From Legionella jordanis (lineage in GTDB: Bacteria > Pseudomonadota > Gammaproteobacteria > Legionellales > Legionellaceae): 64,000 bases of DNA. The notes below the pieces were generated by a model, which saw only the letters and a list, made by a program, of their open reading frames with translations, was not told the DNA's origin and ran no database searches. Positions 43,449 through 51,572 of this stretch are shown here, piece after piece. A program made the translations under genes and the position numbers. How positions within the stretch are numbered: the first letter of the stretch is position 1; each line of letters opens with the position of its first letter. The stretch covers positions 2,449,501 to 2,513,500 of the forward strand of contig NZ_LR134383.1 in NCBI RefSeq assembly GCF_900637635.1, read 5' to 3'.

Positions 43449-44135
43449 TTACAGCCAGTCATTTAAAATTTGGTTCATTTTTTCTGGTTGCTCCAACATA
43501 GCCATGTGACCGCACTGCTCAATGTAAATAAGTTTGGAATGCTTTATATTCTTTGCCATATGCTCTGAACGCTCAGGAGGCATGACATTATCCTCTTTAC
43601 TGGCTATTAAGAGTGTTGGACATTCAATTGAAGGTAATAAAGTTGAATGATCTGGTTTATTTAAAATGGCATTGAGTTGTTTTTTATAGTTATCAACGCC
43701 AACTTCTATTGCCATTTCTTGGACTAGGGGCAATAGCACATTGTGCTTTTTTTTATCATAAATTGAATTTTTAAAGATAAGTTTGATTAAAAAATCGAAT
43801 TTTCCTTTACCCATTAAATCCAGAGAACGCTCGCGTTCCAATTGCCCCTTCTCAGACACTAGCTTTGCAGCAGAATTAATCAGTATGAGTTTTTCAATTT
43901 TATTAGGGATATGGCGATACAACTCTAGGGCAATATAGCCCCCCATAGAAAAGCCAATTAAAGAAAATTTTTTAGGGGCAATTGAAGTAAAACGCTGAGC
44001 CATTTCCACAATAGAATGACTATTGAGCACATTAACATAATGAAATCGTTTGCTTTCCTGAAAAAATATCTCTTGTAGATTCCACAGCTTTGGAGTTGCC
44101 AATGCTCCAGGAATGAGTACTATATCCTTGTTCAT
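43449..44135 (-). CDS. Alpha/beta hydrolase (BioH/MenH-like fold)
   Basis: 228 residues. Nucleophile elbow LIGFSMGGYIALELY; Asp in LLIASKEDNVMPPERSE; His in CGHMAMLEQPEKM, giving a complete Ser-Asp-His triad. The substrate cannot be told. It ends 26 bases before the LuxR gene (same strand) and is divergent from the GNAT at 44178. Confidence 0.85.
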   Translation of the reverse strand: MNKDIVLIPGALATPKLWNLQEIFFQESKRFHYVNVLNSHSIVEMAQRFTSIAPKKFSLIGFSMGGYIALELYRHIPNKIEKLILINSAAKLVSEKGQLERERSLDLMGKGKFDFLIKLIFKNSIYDKKKHNVLLPLVQEMAIEVGVDNYKKQLNAILNKPDHSTLLPSIECPTLLIASKEDNVMPPERSEHMAKNIKHSKLIYIEQCGHMAMLEQPEKMNQILNDWL

Positions 44136-44177
44136 AGTTTATGATCACATTATTTACAACCCTTATTAAGATATCCT

Positions 44178-44690
44178 ATGGTGACAATAATTCAAGCAAA
44201 ATTCGAGCATTTGAATCAAATTTACGCAATAATCCTGGAACTGGCAAAGTATGAGAACATTCTGGATAAAATTAAAATAACGGAATCACAGCTTGGTGAA
44301 CTTCTTTTTTTTGAGGAGCCTAACCATTTCATCGGTGTAGCTTTGGTGGAAGAAGAAATTTGTGGTTTGGTGATGTTTAATTACACCCAAAATAACATTT
44401 GCATCAATGTAACGCGGGGAATTTATATTGAGAATTTATATGTTTCTCCTAAGTATCGGCGTCAAGGTATTGGGAGTGCTTTATTCAAGTATGTTGCATG
44501 TAAAGCAGCTGCTCTTAGCTGTTCAAGAATAGAATGGTGGGTATCTCGAAATAATCGAGAAGCCAGGCATTTTTATAAAAAAATTGGTGGGGTCGCTTTA
44601 TTAGACTGGCAAATTTTTAAGTGTGACCAAATGGGTATCAATAACTTGTTGAGCATAGGAGTTGCTGATGAACATATCCTCTTCGAGTAA
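44178..44690 (+). CDS. GNAT acetyltransferase (diamine/thialysine-type)
   Basis: 170 residues. IENLYVSPKYRRQGIGSALFK is the acetyl-CoA loop, and IEWWVSRNNREARHFYKKIG is the second GNAT block, close to the spermidine/thialysine acetyltransferase group. The end overlaps the MFS gene by 23 bases, implying coupling. Confidence 0.9.
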   Translation: MVTIIQAKFEHLNQIYAIILELAKYENILDKIKITESQLGELLFFEEPNHFIGVALVEEEICGLVMFNYTQNNICINVTRGIYIENLYVSPKYRRQGIGSALFKYVACKAAALSCSRIEWWVSRNNREARHFYKKIGGVALLDWQIFKCDQMGINNLLSIGVADEHILFE

Positions 44691-45942
44691 AGCATTATTT
44701 GCTGGCGTTTCTGGCACTGCATTACAATGGTATGATTTCGCGCTGTTTGGCTATTTCGCGCCAATTATTGCAGCGACTTATTTTCCTAACGACAATCAAT
44801 TTGCTTCGCTTTTAAGTGCATTTGGTGTATTCGCTGTTGGTTATTTATTGGCACCAATTGGTTCACTATTTTTTGGCTATATTGGTGATCAGTTCGGAAG
44901 AAAACGTGCTTTAACTCTAAGTATTTTAGCAATGGCTATTCCTACGGCTCTAATAAGCGTCGTTCCTTCTTACCAATATATAGGAATCGCAGCCCCTCTT
45001 CTTATTACTTTGTTAAGGGTTATTCAAGGTTTTGTCGCAAGTAGTGAATTTACTGGATCTGCTATTTTTCTTGTTGAACATGCTAAGTCTGAGAAAAAAG
45101 CATTTTATGGTTGTTTAACCAGCTCAGCTTACAGTACTGGTTTGATAATGGCTGGCCTGGCAGCTTCATTCTTTACGGCTTCATTTATGCCAGACTGGGG
45201 ATGGCGAATTGGTTTTGGATTGGCTTTGATTGCTGGTATTTTGATTTTTTATTTACGAACCCATGTTGCTGAAACGCCTGAATATGAACATATTGCGCAA
45301 CATGATAAACGACGTTTGCCTTTTCTGGCGGCGCTAAAAGAAGCGCCTCTGGCAGTAGCTGGTATTATAGGGATAGCATGGTTGGTGAGTATCATGACTT
45401 TTGGAACTTATGTGTTTACTGCTACGTACCTGCATAGTTATTTTCATATTTCACTTGGTTTAGCTACCTTAATTATTACAATGGCGTTGGCAATTGATGC
45501 CACACTTGAACCATTTATAGCTTTGTTAGCAGACAGAATAGGATTGCTAAAAGTAATTCGATTGGGTATGGTAGCCATGTTAATTTTGAGTATTCCGATT
45601 TTTTACCTACTTGCCACCGGAAATGTTGTTTTGATAGCAATGGGATTGGCTTTCATGTCTATTTTGATTGCTATTACTTATGCACCACTCAACGCCTATA
45701 TGGTTTCTCTATTTCCTCATCAATATCGTTATAGCGGGTTTGGAGTTGCTTTTAATGTAGGTATTTCATTGTTTGGTGGTACAACACCTATAGTAATGAT
45801 GTGGTTAGTGAATACAACCAATAATTTTATTTCACCCGCCTGGTATTATATGTTTGGGGTAATCATAGGATTAGGCTCCATAATGATTTGTGAACAAGGT
45901 CGAAGAAAATTGTTACGTTTTGAATCCGCTTTAACCTATTAA
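44668..45942 (+). CDS. MFS transporter, MHS (ProP-like) family
   Basis: 424 residues with 12 membrane segments. LQWYDFALFGYFAP, GYIGDQFGRKRALTLSILAM (loop 2-3 motif) and VIQGFVASSEFTGSA are MHS marks. Such carriers import osmolytes or organic acids with protons. I use ATG 44668, six bases after AGGAG; TTG 44662 is possible. Flanked by two acetyltransferases. Confidence 0.9.
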   Translation: MNISSSSKALFAGVSGTALQWYDFALFGYFAPIIAATYFPNDNQFASLLSAFGVFAVGYLLAPIGSLFFGYIGDQFGRKRALTLSILAMAIPTALISVVPSYQYIGIAAPLLITLLRVIQGFVASSEFTGSAIFLVEHAKSEKKAFYGCLTSSAYSTGLIMAGLAASFFTASFMPDWGWRIGFGLALIAGILIFYLRTHVAETPEYEHIAQHDKRRLPFLAALKEAPLAVAGIIGIAWLVSIMTFGTYVFTATYLHSYFHISLGLATLIITMALAIDATLEPFIALLADRIGLLKVIRLGMVAMLILSIPIFYLLATGNVVLIAMGLAFMSILIAITYAPLNAYMVSLFPHQYRYSGFGVAFNVGISLFGGTTPIVMMWLVNTTNNFISPAWYYMFGVIIGLGSIMICEQGRRKLLRFESALTY

Positions 45943-45958
45943 AAATGAGGTATTTGTA

Positions 45959-46444
45959 ATGTTATTGTTTAGTGCCGCTTTAGCAAAGCACAGACTTACT
46001 TTTACACGATTAAGTGATTGTATGGAATATATCCCCCTTGCAGCCAAATGGGCTGAGGCTGAATGGGGATATATACGAAATAAGGGGGTTGAATATCGTG
46101 AAGGCGTAATGCATACGCTGAGCCATGATGTCTATATTGGTACTTATGCAGGACAGCCTGTAGCAATGTTTGCTCTATTAGAACATGAATTTCCTAACCC
46201 ACGTGGGTTAAGTGCACGTGAACTAATGTATGTCTATGTAGATAAAAATTATCGAGGACTAGGGTTTGGTAAACAGATTATTGAAGAAGCAAAACGATTA
46301 GCCACAGCGGTAGGTTCGGATTTGATTTTGCTAGATACGCTAAAGCCTAGTTTAAATCGATTATATGAAAAACATGGTGCAAAAGTGGTTTGTGAGGGTA
46401 GTTTGTTCTCTCATCCAACCGACGTGTTAACTATATCAATTTAA
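45959..46444 (+). CDS. GNAT acetyltransferase
   Basis: 161 residues. ELMYVYVDKNYRGLGFGKQI is the acetyl-CoA loop and LLDTLKPSLNRLYEKHGAKV the C-terminal block. The ATG has GAGG nine bases ahead and lies 16 bases after the MFS gene, so the three genes form an operon. Confidence 0.88.
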   Translation: MLLFSAALAKHRLTFTRLSDCMEYIPLAAKWAEAEWGYIRNKGVEYREGVMHTLSHDVYIGTYAGQPVAMFALLEHEFPNPRGLSARELMYVYVDKNYRGLGFGKQIIEEAKRLATAVGSDLILLDTLKPSLNRLYEKHGAKVVCEGSLFSHPTDVLTISI

Positions 46445-46465
46445 TAATTTTTAGGAATTTTATAA

Positions 46466-47470
46466 GTGGCCAAAGAATTAAAAGGAAATAATCAGTCAGA
46501 TTTTGCTAAAGTGCATCAAATGATTACTGAAGCTAAATCCAGAGTTTGGCAACAAGTCAATAAAACTCTTATTCAGTTGTATTGGTCTATCGGACAGTAT
46601 GTATCTAATAAGATAACACATGATGGTTGGGGCAAGGGTATTGTAGAAGAGCTAGCGGACTATATATCAATAGAGCTACCAACAATTAAGGGGTTTTCAG
46701 CGCGTAATATATGGAGAATGAAGCAATTTTACGAGACTTATCATGAGAATACAGAACTGTCGGCAGTGCTGACAGAAATTACGTGGACAAATCATTTGCA
46801 CATTTTGTCTAAAACAAAGTCTATTGAAGAAAAAGAGTTTTATCTGCGTTTAGCCGCCAAACATCATTACTCTGAACGCGATTTTTCAAGGTTAATAAAC
46901 GTCGGAACATTTGAAAGAACGGTGCTTGCCGATCAAAAACTGTCAGCAGTGCTGACAGAATTACCTGATAGCAAGGGGAGGTTTAAAGACAGTTATGTTT
47001 TTGAGTTTTTAAGTTTACCTGATGATCACAAAGAAAAAGATTTAAGACGAGCCTTGGTCGCAAACTTAAAAAAATTTCTACTTGAACTTGGCCCAGATTT
47101 TAGTTTGATTGGAGAGGAATACCCTTTGCAAGTAGGAATGAAAGATTTTCGTGTGGATTTATTGCTTTTTCATCGAGCGCTTAACTGTATGATTGCAATA
47201 GAATTAAAGTGCACAGAATTTAGTCCTTCGCATTTAGGGCAATTACAATTTTATTTAGAAGTATTGGATAAAAACATAAAAAAAACACATGAAAATCCAA
47301 CGATTGGTATATTAATTTGCAAAACGAAGGATGAGGAGGTTGTTCAATATGCGATGAATAGACATGCTTCTCCAACGTTAATTGCAGAGTATGAAACCAA
47401 ATTAATTAGTAAAGCTGTATTGCAAAATAAGTTACACGAGTTTGCATTACAGTGGGACAATGATGAATAG
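46466..47470 (+). CDS. DUF1016/YhcG-family PDDEXK nuclease
   Basis: 334 residues. N-terminal DUF1016-N block VHQMITEAKSRVWQQVNKTL and IVEELADYISIELPTIKGFS; C-terminal YPLQVGMKDFRVDLLLFHRA with IELKCTEFSPSHLGQLQFYL holds the D-ExK catalytic residues. GTG start with AGGA nine bases before. Two 9-residue copies of [EK]LSAVLTE, each from a 19-bp palindrome (46757-46775, 46940-46958), are inserted. The family occurs on mobile elements; the suspected role is defence or RNA processing. Confidence 0.9.
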   Translation: MAKELKGNNQSDFAKVHQMITEAKSRVWQQVNKTLIQLYWSIGQYVSNKITHDGWGKGIVEELADYISIELPTIKGFSARNIWRMKQFYETYHENTELSAVLTEITWTNHLHILSKTKSIEEKEFYLRLAAKHHYSERDFSRLINVGTFERTVLADQKLSAVLTELPDSKGRFKDSYVFEFLSLPDDHKEKDLRRALVANLKKFLLELGPDFSLIGEEYPLQVGMKDFRVDLLLFHRALNCMIAIELKCTEFSPSHLGQLQFYLEVLDKNIKKTHENPTIGILICKTKDEEVVQYAMNRHASPTLIAEYETKLISKAVLQNKLHEFALQWDNDE

Positions 47471-47516
47471 TAGGTATTCCAAATAAATTATTTTTCAAAA
47501 AATTAAAGAAAAACAA

Positions 47517-47565
47517 TTGAACCAAAAAACACGATATGTTTAAATAAAAAAACAAATCGTGTTTT
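47517..47565 (+). promoter_or_regulatory. Promoter of xis-int with two operator-like sites
   Basis: TTGAAC (47517-47522), 17 bases, TTAAAT (47540-47545) makes a promoter. The reverse-oriented site AAAACACGATATGTTTA (47526-47542) sits between -35 and -10. AAAACAAATCGTGTTTT (47549-47565) sits at the start of transcription. Both match the sites near lvrR, the second at 16-17 of 17 bases. Confidence 0.65.
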
Positions 47566-47577
47566 TTGGTTTTTAAT

Positions 47578-47934
47578 ATGTCTACTATCGCTTTACTACC
47601 TCGACTTATTCGTTTGAAAGATGTCCCCAAGTATATTGGCATGGACAGAAATCGCTTTAATACTTTCGTAAGACCTAATCTTATAGAAATTCCTATAGGC
47701 AAACAAGGCGTAGCGTTTGATCGACTTGACCTGGATGCTTGGGTAGATCAATATAAGCAGTGTAGTGGGCGTCCAGGCGGCAAAGAGCAAAGGAGTACAA
47801 AGCCATGGGACGTAAACAAACAACAGGACTATTTAAAAGAGGCCAAGTTTGGCATATCGAAAAGCAAGTCCTTGGACATCGCATTCGAGAAAGCACTGGC
47901 TCAAAGTCGCTCCAGGAAGCGGAGCAATACTTAG
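47578..47934 (+). CDS. AlpA-like excisionase (Xis) candidate
   Basis: 118 residues from MSTIALLPRLIRLKDVPKYI. The N-terminal 60 residues, with DVPKYIGMDRNRFNTFVRPN and GVAFDRLDLDAWVDQY, are a winged HTH of the AlpA/excisionase type. It overlaps int by 130 bases. It probably bends DNA at the att ends to favour excision, under the operator-like sites just upstream. Confidence 0.78.
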   Translation: MSTIALLPRLIRLKDVPKYIGMDRNRFNTFVRPNLIEIPIGKQGVAFDRLDLDAWVDQYKQCSGRPGGKEQRSTKPWDVNKQQDYLKEAKFGISKSKSLDIAFEKALAQSRSRKRSNT

Positions 47935-48965
47935 CCAGGCGGATCGAAGAGATTAGACAGGCAACGATTTATGGAGTAAGGCCAAAACGCAGTTTTAAAG
48001 AAGCTGCGGTGCGATTTTTAAATGAAAATCAACATAAGGCCAGCATTGATACCGATGCAATACTCCTAAAGTCTATTTGCCCGTTTATTGGTGATTTGAC
48101 CTTGGAGCAAGTGCATATAGGAACATTGCAATCATTTATAAAAGCAAAACAGGAAGCGAAACTTAAAACGAAATCAATTAATAATACACTGGAGTTAGTT
48201 CGGCATATTTTAAACGTTGCAGCAACTGAGTGGATTGATGAGAATAGTTTAACGTGGCTTCTGGTTGCTCCTAAGATTAAATTATTGCCAGTTAAAGATG
48301 CACGAGCACCATTTCCTTTATCTTGGTCAGAGCAATCAAGGTTCTTAGAAGCGTTGCCAGTTCATTTAAATCAAATGGCACGTTTTAAAGTTAATACTGG
48401 ATGCCGAGAGCAAGAAGTATGTCAATTACGTTGGGAATGGGAAAAACGTGTTCCAAGTTTAAATACGAGCGTTTTCATTATCCCTAGCCATATTAATAGG
48501 GATGGTGAATTAAGACAGTTGGTAAAAAATGGGGAAGATCGGCTGGTTATCCTTAATGATGAAGCTAAAGCAGTTATTGAGGAGGTTAGAGGTATTCATT
48601 CTGAGTTTGTGTTTTCTTACAATGGAAAGCCAATTACACGCATGAACAACACTGCTTGGCGAAATGCGCGTAAAAAAGCAAATCTTAGTGATCTGAGAGT
48701 TCATGATTTAAAACACACTTTTGGAAGAAGACTTCGAGCAGCTGGTGTAAGTTATGAGGATAGACAGGATCTGTTGGGGCATCGTTCTGGCAGAATTACT
48801 ACTCATTATTCTCAGGCTGAGTTGAGCAATTTATTGGAGGCTGCAAATTTAATTATTCAAAGCCGACGAGAAAGTAAAGAGCTTACTATTTTGAGAGTAA
48901 AACAAGGTGGATCCCACACTATCCCCACAAAATCCCCACAGTGTGAAATTAGGGCAGTAGGTTAA
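47805..48965 (+). CDS. int: ICE tyrosine integrase
   Basis: 386 residues. AP2-like N-terminal arm-binding domain (GLFKRGQVWHIEKQVLGHRI), core-binding domain, then catalytic TGCREQEVCQL (Arg I), HDLKHTFGRRL (variant HxxKH with Lys for Arg II) and LGHRSGRITTHYS (Tyr). AAGGAG is nine bases before ATG. The last codons cross the 22-bp arm-type repeat (48921-48942). It lies 41 bases from attR and should act at tRNA-Arg. Confidence 0.93.
   Translation: MGRKQTTGLFKRGQVWHIEKQVLGHRIRESTGSKSLQEAEQYLARRIEEIRQATIYGVRPKRSFKEAAVRFLNENQHKASIDTDAILLKSICPFIGDLTLEQVHIGTLQSFIKAKQEAKLKTKSINNTLELVRHILNVAATEWIDENSLTWLLVAPKIKLLPVKDARAPFPLSWSEQSRFLEALPVHLNQMARFKVNTGCREQEVCQLRWEWEKRVPSLNTSVFIIPSHINRDGELRQLVKNGEDRLVILNDEAKAVIEEVRGIHSEFVFSYNGKPITRMNNTAWRNARKKANLSDLRVHDLKHTFGRRLRAAGVSYEDRQDLLGHRSGRITTHYSQAELSNLLEAANLIIQSRRESKELTILRVKQGGSHTIPTKSPQCEIRAVG
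48921..48942. repeat. Right arm-type repeat
   Basis: Two tandem ATCCCCACA units, identical to 1967-1988; an imperfect third unit lies just before. It is embedded in the end of int, so its sequence is under protein as well as DNA constraint. Confidence 0.55.
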
Positions 48966-49006
48966 TTTAAAAATGAAGAGCTAACTATTTGATTTTAAAG
49001 CGATTA

Positions 49007-49055
49007 AATGGCGCGCTCGGAGGGACTCGAACCCCCGACACCTTGGTTCGAAGCC
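49007..49055. repeat. attR: 49-bp direct repeat at the intact tRNA-Arg
   Basis: Identical to 1826-1874. It overlaps the 3' 47 bases of the tRNA. Integration rebuilt the tRNA here. Confidence 0.95.
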
Positions 49056-49085
49056 AAGTACTCTATCCAGCTGAGCTACGAGCGC
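49009..49085 (-). tRNA. tRNA-Arg (anticodon TCG)
   Basis: 77 bases, ends with encoded CCA. GCGCTCG pairs with CGAGCGC in the acceptor stem; anticodon loop CTTCGAA gives TCG; T loop GGTTCGAGTCC. Host site of the ICE. Confidence 0.96.
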
Positions 49086-49149
49086 AAGAGGATTACGGGT
49101 ATTTCTTTACCGCACTGCTTTGTCTGGACTAAGACTGCATTTGCCAGAA

Positions 49150-49225
49150 TGGTGGGCCGTATAGGATTCGAACCTATGACACAGAGGTTAAAAGCCTCCT
49201 GCTCTACCGACTGAGCTAACGGCCC
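49150..49225 (-). tRNA. tRNA-Lys (anticodon TTT), copy 1
   Basis: 76 bases with encoded CCA; anticodon loop CTTTTAA. Identical over its length to the next copy, 131 bases away. Confidence 0.96.
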
Positions 49226-49280
49226 TTACAGGTTATAATTTTAGAATCTCGCGATTCCATAGTAAAACAAAAACTAAAAA

Positions 49281-49356
49281 TGGTGGGCCGTATAGGATTC
49301 GAACCTATGACACAGAGGTTAAAAGCCTCCTGCTCTACCGACTGAGCTAACGGCCC
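49281..49356 (-). tRNA. tRNA-Lys (anticodon TTT), copy 2
   Basis: 76 bases, same sequence as 49150-49225. All three tRNAs are on the minus strand and likely form one transcript, followed by the ICE. Confidence 0.96.
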
Positions 49357-49380
49357 TAAAGAGGCTGGAATCATACCCGA

Positions 49381-50277
49381 TTAGGGTAAAATTTCAAGTG
49401 TTTTATGGGTTTTATTTTTCAATAATGCTCTTCCTTTGTATAAAGAATCGCTAGTGGCCAAAATATCCCAGCCCTCATGGGTTAAATCCTGAACTTTGGT
49501 GGCAAATGCATCATTGGAAACGATCAGCAAAATGACATCAGCGCCTAAAGCTCCACAACCTTTGGCGGCTAAAACATCCGATTGCTCTCTGAAAGCACGA
49601 ATGTATTTAAGGCTATGTGGTGCGACGAGGTTTAAGGCAATTAATTCTTGTTGATAATAGTTTACTGCCTCCACCAAAGCTTTGCTATCGCCTTTCTCAA
49701 AAGCTTCACGCCCTTGCTCACTGATGTCCGATAAAGAATTCATTGGTGTGGTTAAGGAAAGCCGTTGTAAATGATAATGCGTTTCTAATTTTTGACCGCT
49801 GTGCAACAATAAAAATTTTATATCACTGAACAGCCAGTCATAAGAGTGCATAATGTCTTTTTGACGATTGATGTAAACGCAACGATTTTGTGTTTGGGCA
49901 AGTACATCATAACCGCTGGGTTTTAAACCTTCTCCACTCCAGGAGGTTTCATAATAGGCGGCTAACAAACTCTGCGGATCCGCTGTCATTTTCAAGCGAT
50001 GACAGATGGCCAGATAAGTTCCGATAAACTGGGCACTGGAAGCGCCTAGGCCTCCTTTTCCATGGTAAGGATCCTGCCAAAGCAAACCTTGGCCTGAGAG
50101 GCGATGATGAAGCCACCATTGGCCAGCTGGCGAATTGGGATGGATACCATGTAAGACATTATCATCGCTGACTGACAGTTCAAAATAAGGAGTCGTTGTT
50201 AATACAATGGCAGAACCGCCTGCAATTGCCGCATACTCTCCCAATAGAAAAGTTTTTGCTGGAATACGCCATTTCAT
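49381..50277 (-). CDS. GHMP kinase, probable phosphomevalonate kinase
   Basis: 298 residues. IPAKTFLLGEYAAIAGGSAI (motif 1), GKGGLGASSAQFIGTYLAIC (ATP loop, motif 2) and KGCGALGADVILLIV (motif 3) define the GHMP fold. It is the third gene of fni-mvaA-kinase and starts four bases inside mvaA. Mevalonate kinase proper is at 63620, so this one most likely makes mevalonate 5-diphosphate; its substrate remains an inference. End lies 25 bases from tRNA-Lys. Confidence 0.85.
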   Translation of the reverse strand: MKWRIPAKTFLLGEYAAIAGGSAIVLTTTPYFELSVSDDNVLHGIHPNSPAGQWWLHHRLSGQGLLWQDPYHGKGGLGASSAQFIGTYLAICHRLKMTADPQSLLAAYYETSWSGEGLKPSGYDVLAQTQNRCVYINRQKDIMHSYDWLFSDIKFLLLHSGQKLETHYHLQRLSLTTPMNSLSDISEQGREAFEKGDSKALVEAVNYYQQELIALNLVAPHSLKYIRAFREQSDVLAAKGCGALGADVILLIVSNDAFATKVQDLTHEGWDILATSDSLYKGRALLKNKTHKTLEILP

Positions 50278-51572
50278 GATGCAGTATGCGCCTGTCTGAT
50301 TTCGCTGAGTAATTCACAAGCATTATTAAGACTCACGCGCTTATTAATACTTAACCATCTTTGCAAGCGTTCTTTAAGTACAGGCATTTCGCTCTCTGAG
50401 GCCCCTGCTACAAGGAGCAAATTATCAATGTGAAGCTTCATATGTCCCTGAATAATTCCTTCTGTGCACAAAGCTTTAAGGGCCCCTAAATTTTGCACCA
50501 GTCCTACTGCGGCTAAAATACGAGACAGATGATTCGCTGATTCAACCCCCATCATACGCAAGCATAACTTGGCAGTAGGATGAAGCGCTGTAACTCCCCC
50601 CACAGTGCCTACAATGATTGGCGCTGTTAATTCTCCTGTTAATACACCGCTGTGGTAGCGCCAGCGCGTAATGGCCTGATAATGCCCTGATTTGCTGGCG
50701 TAAGCGTGAACACCAGCTTCAACAGCACGCCAATCATTTCCAGTGGCAATTAATACAGGGTCAATACCGTTCATAACTCCCTTGTTATGAGTAGCAGCAC
50801 GATAGGGATCAATCTCGGCAAACAGGGACGCTTCTTCTAGACGCTCACCCAATTCAGCTTCGACATCACGAATCACAACTCTGGCTGTAGTCAGTTTCTC
50901 ATCATTCAGATTCGATAAGATGCACATACTTACTTTTTCACCCGTTAAATTTTCAATGGGTGTTTTTAAAAATTCAAGAACCTGATTGATGATGTTGGCA
51001 CCCATGGCATCACAAGTATTCATATACACATGGATAACCGCCATATCACTACCATCCTGGCGAGGAATATGGCGCAATTGCAAATTCATCACACCACCGC
51101 CTCGTTTAACCATATTAGCCGCTACTTCCTCGTTTGCCTTCTCCAGTAAAAAGCGTTTGTTCTCACTGAACAGGGTTGAAAAACGAGCAAAATCACTCAC
51201 CTTGGCAAGCTGAATTTGCCCTAAGATGCAATCACCATTTACCCAGGTGCTAATTTCACCTTGTTGTCTTATCCATTTTGCCGTTTTGGACAAAGCAGCA
51301 ATAATTGAAGTTTCTTCAACGGCTAGAGGAATGATATAGTCTTGCCCATCAATGCAAAAATTAGTGGCTACCCCTAAAGGCAGTTGAAAATACCCTATTA
51401 CATTTTCAATTAACTTATCGGCCAGGGCAGTTTCTTTTACGCCGCCATTTTTTAAGTAAGAAATGTCTTCCGCCGTCAGGGCGCCAAGCTCAATTAAACG
51501 CTGAAATCTTTCCTCGGGTGCCAATTTAGAAAACCCCTGGAATAAATGATTGGCTTGATGGCTTAACGGCAT
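50274..51572 (-). CDS. mvaA: HMG-CoA reductase, class II
   Basis: 432 residues. ENVIGYFQLPLGVATNFCID (substrate loop), VAVEETSII-like LAVEETSIIAALSKTAKWI, DAMGANIINQVLEF (NAD site), KGVMNGIDPVLIATGNDWR and GTVGGVTALHPTAKL. Length and motifs fit the bacterial class II enzyme. It makes mevalonate from HMG-CoA. Overlaps fni by 10 bases and the kinase by four. Confidence 0.93.
   Translation of the reverse strand: MPLSHQANHLFQGFSKLAPEERFQRLIELGALTAEDISYLKNGGVKETALADKLIENVIGYFQLPLGVATNFCIDGQDYIIPLAVEETSIIAALSKTAKWIRQQGEISTWVNGDCILGQIQLAKVSDFARFSTLFSENKRFLLEKANEEVAANMVKRGGGVMNLQLRHIPRQDGSDMAVIHVYMNTCDAMGANIINQVLEFLKTPIENLTGEKVSMCILSNLNDEKLTTARVVIRDVEAELGERLEEASLFAEIDPYRAATHNKGVMNGIDPVLIATGNDWRAVEAGVHAYASKSGHYQAITRWRYHSGVLTGELTAPIIVGTVGGVTALHPTAKLCLRMMGVESANHLSRILAAVGLVQNLGALKALCTEGIIQGHMKLHIDNLLLVAGASESEMPVLKERLQRWLSINKRVSLNNACELLSEIRQAHTAS

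Larger units (their letters stand above)
1826..49055. mobile_element. Legionella-type ICE (GI-T4SS family) integrated in tRNA-Arg
   Basis: A 49-bp identical direct repeat marks both ends (1826-1874 and 49007-49055), so the unit is 47,181 bp. The right copy is part of an intact tRNA-Arg(TCG); the left copy is only its 3' portion. The tyrosine integrase lies about 40 bp inside the right end. Core functions: int, AlpA-like xis, lvrR-lvrA-lvrB-lvrC, a GI-type T4SS gene string and traD. Cargo lies between att and traD on the left and between lvrR and int on the right. No canonical relaxase, topoisomerase or partition gene is seen, so self-transfer is plausible but not shown. Confidence 0.93.

Noticed and set aside
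49008-49214. Plus-strand 68-codon ORF beginning MARSEGLEPPTPWFE
   Set aside because: It is the antisense reading of tRNA-Arg and tRNA-Lys; a well-known spurious ORF type.
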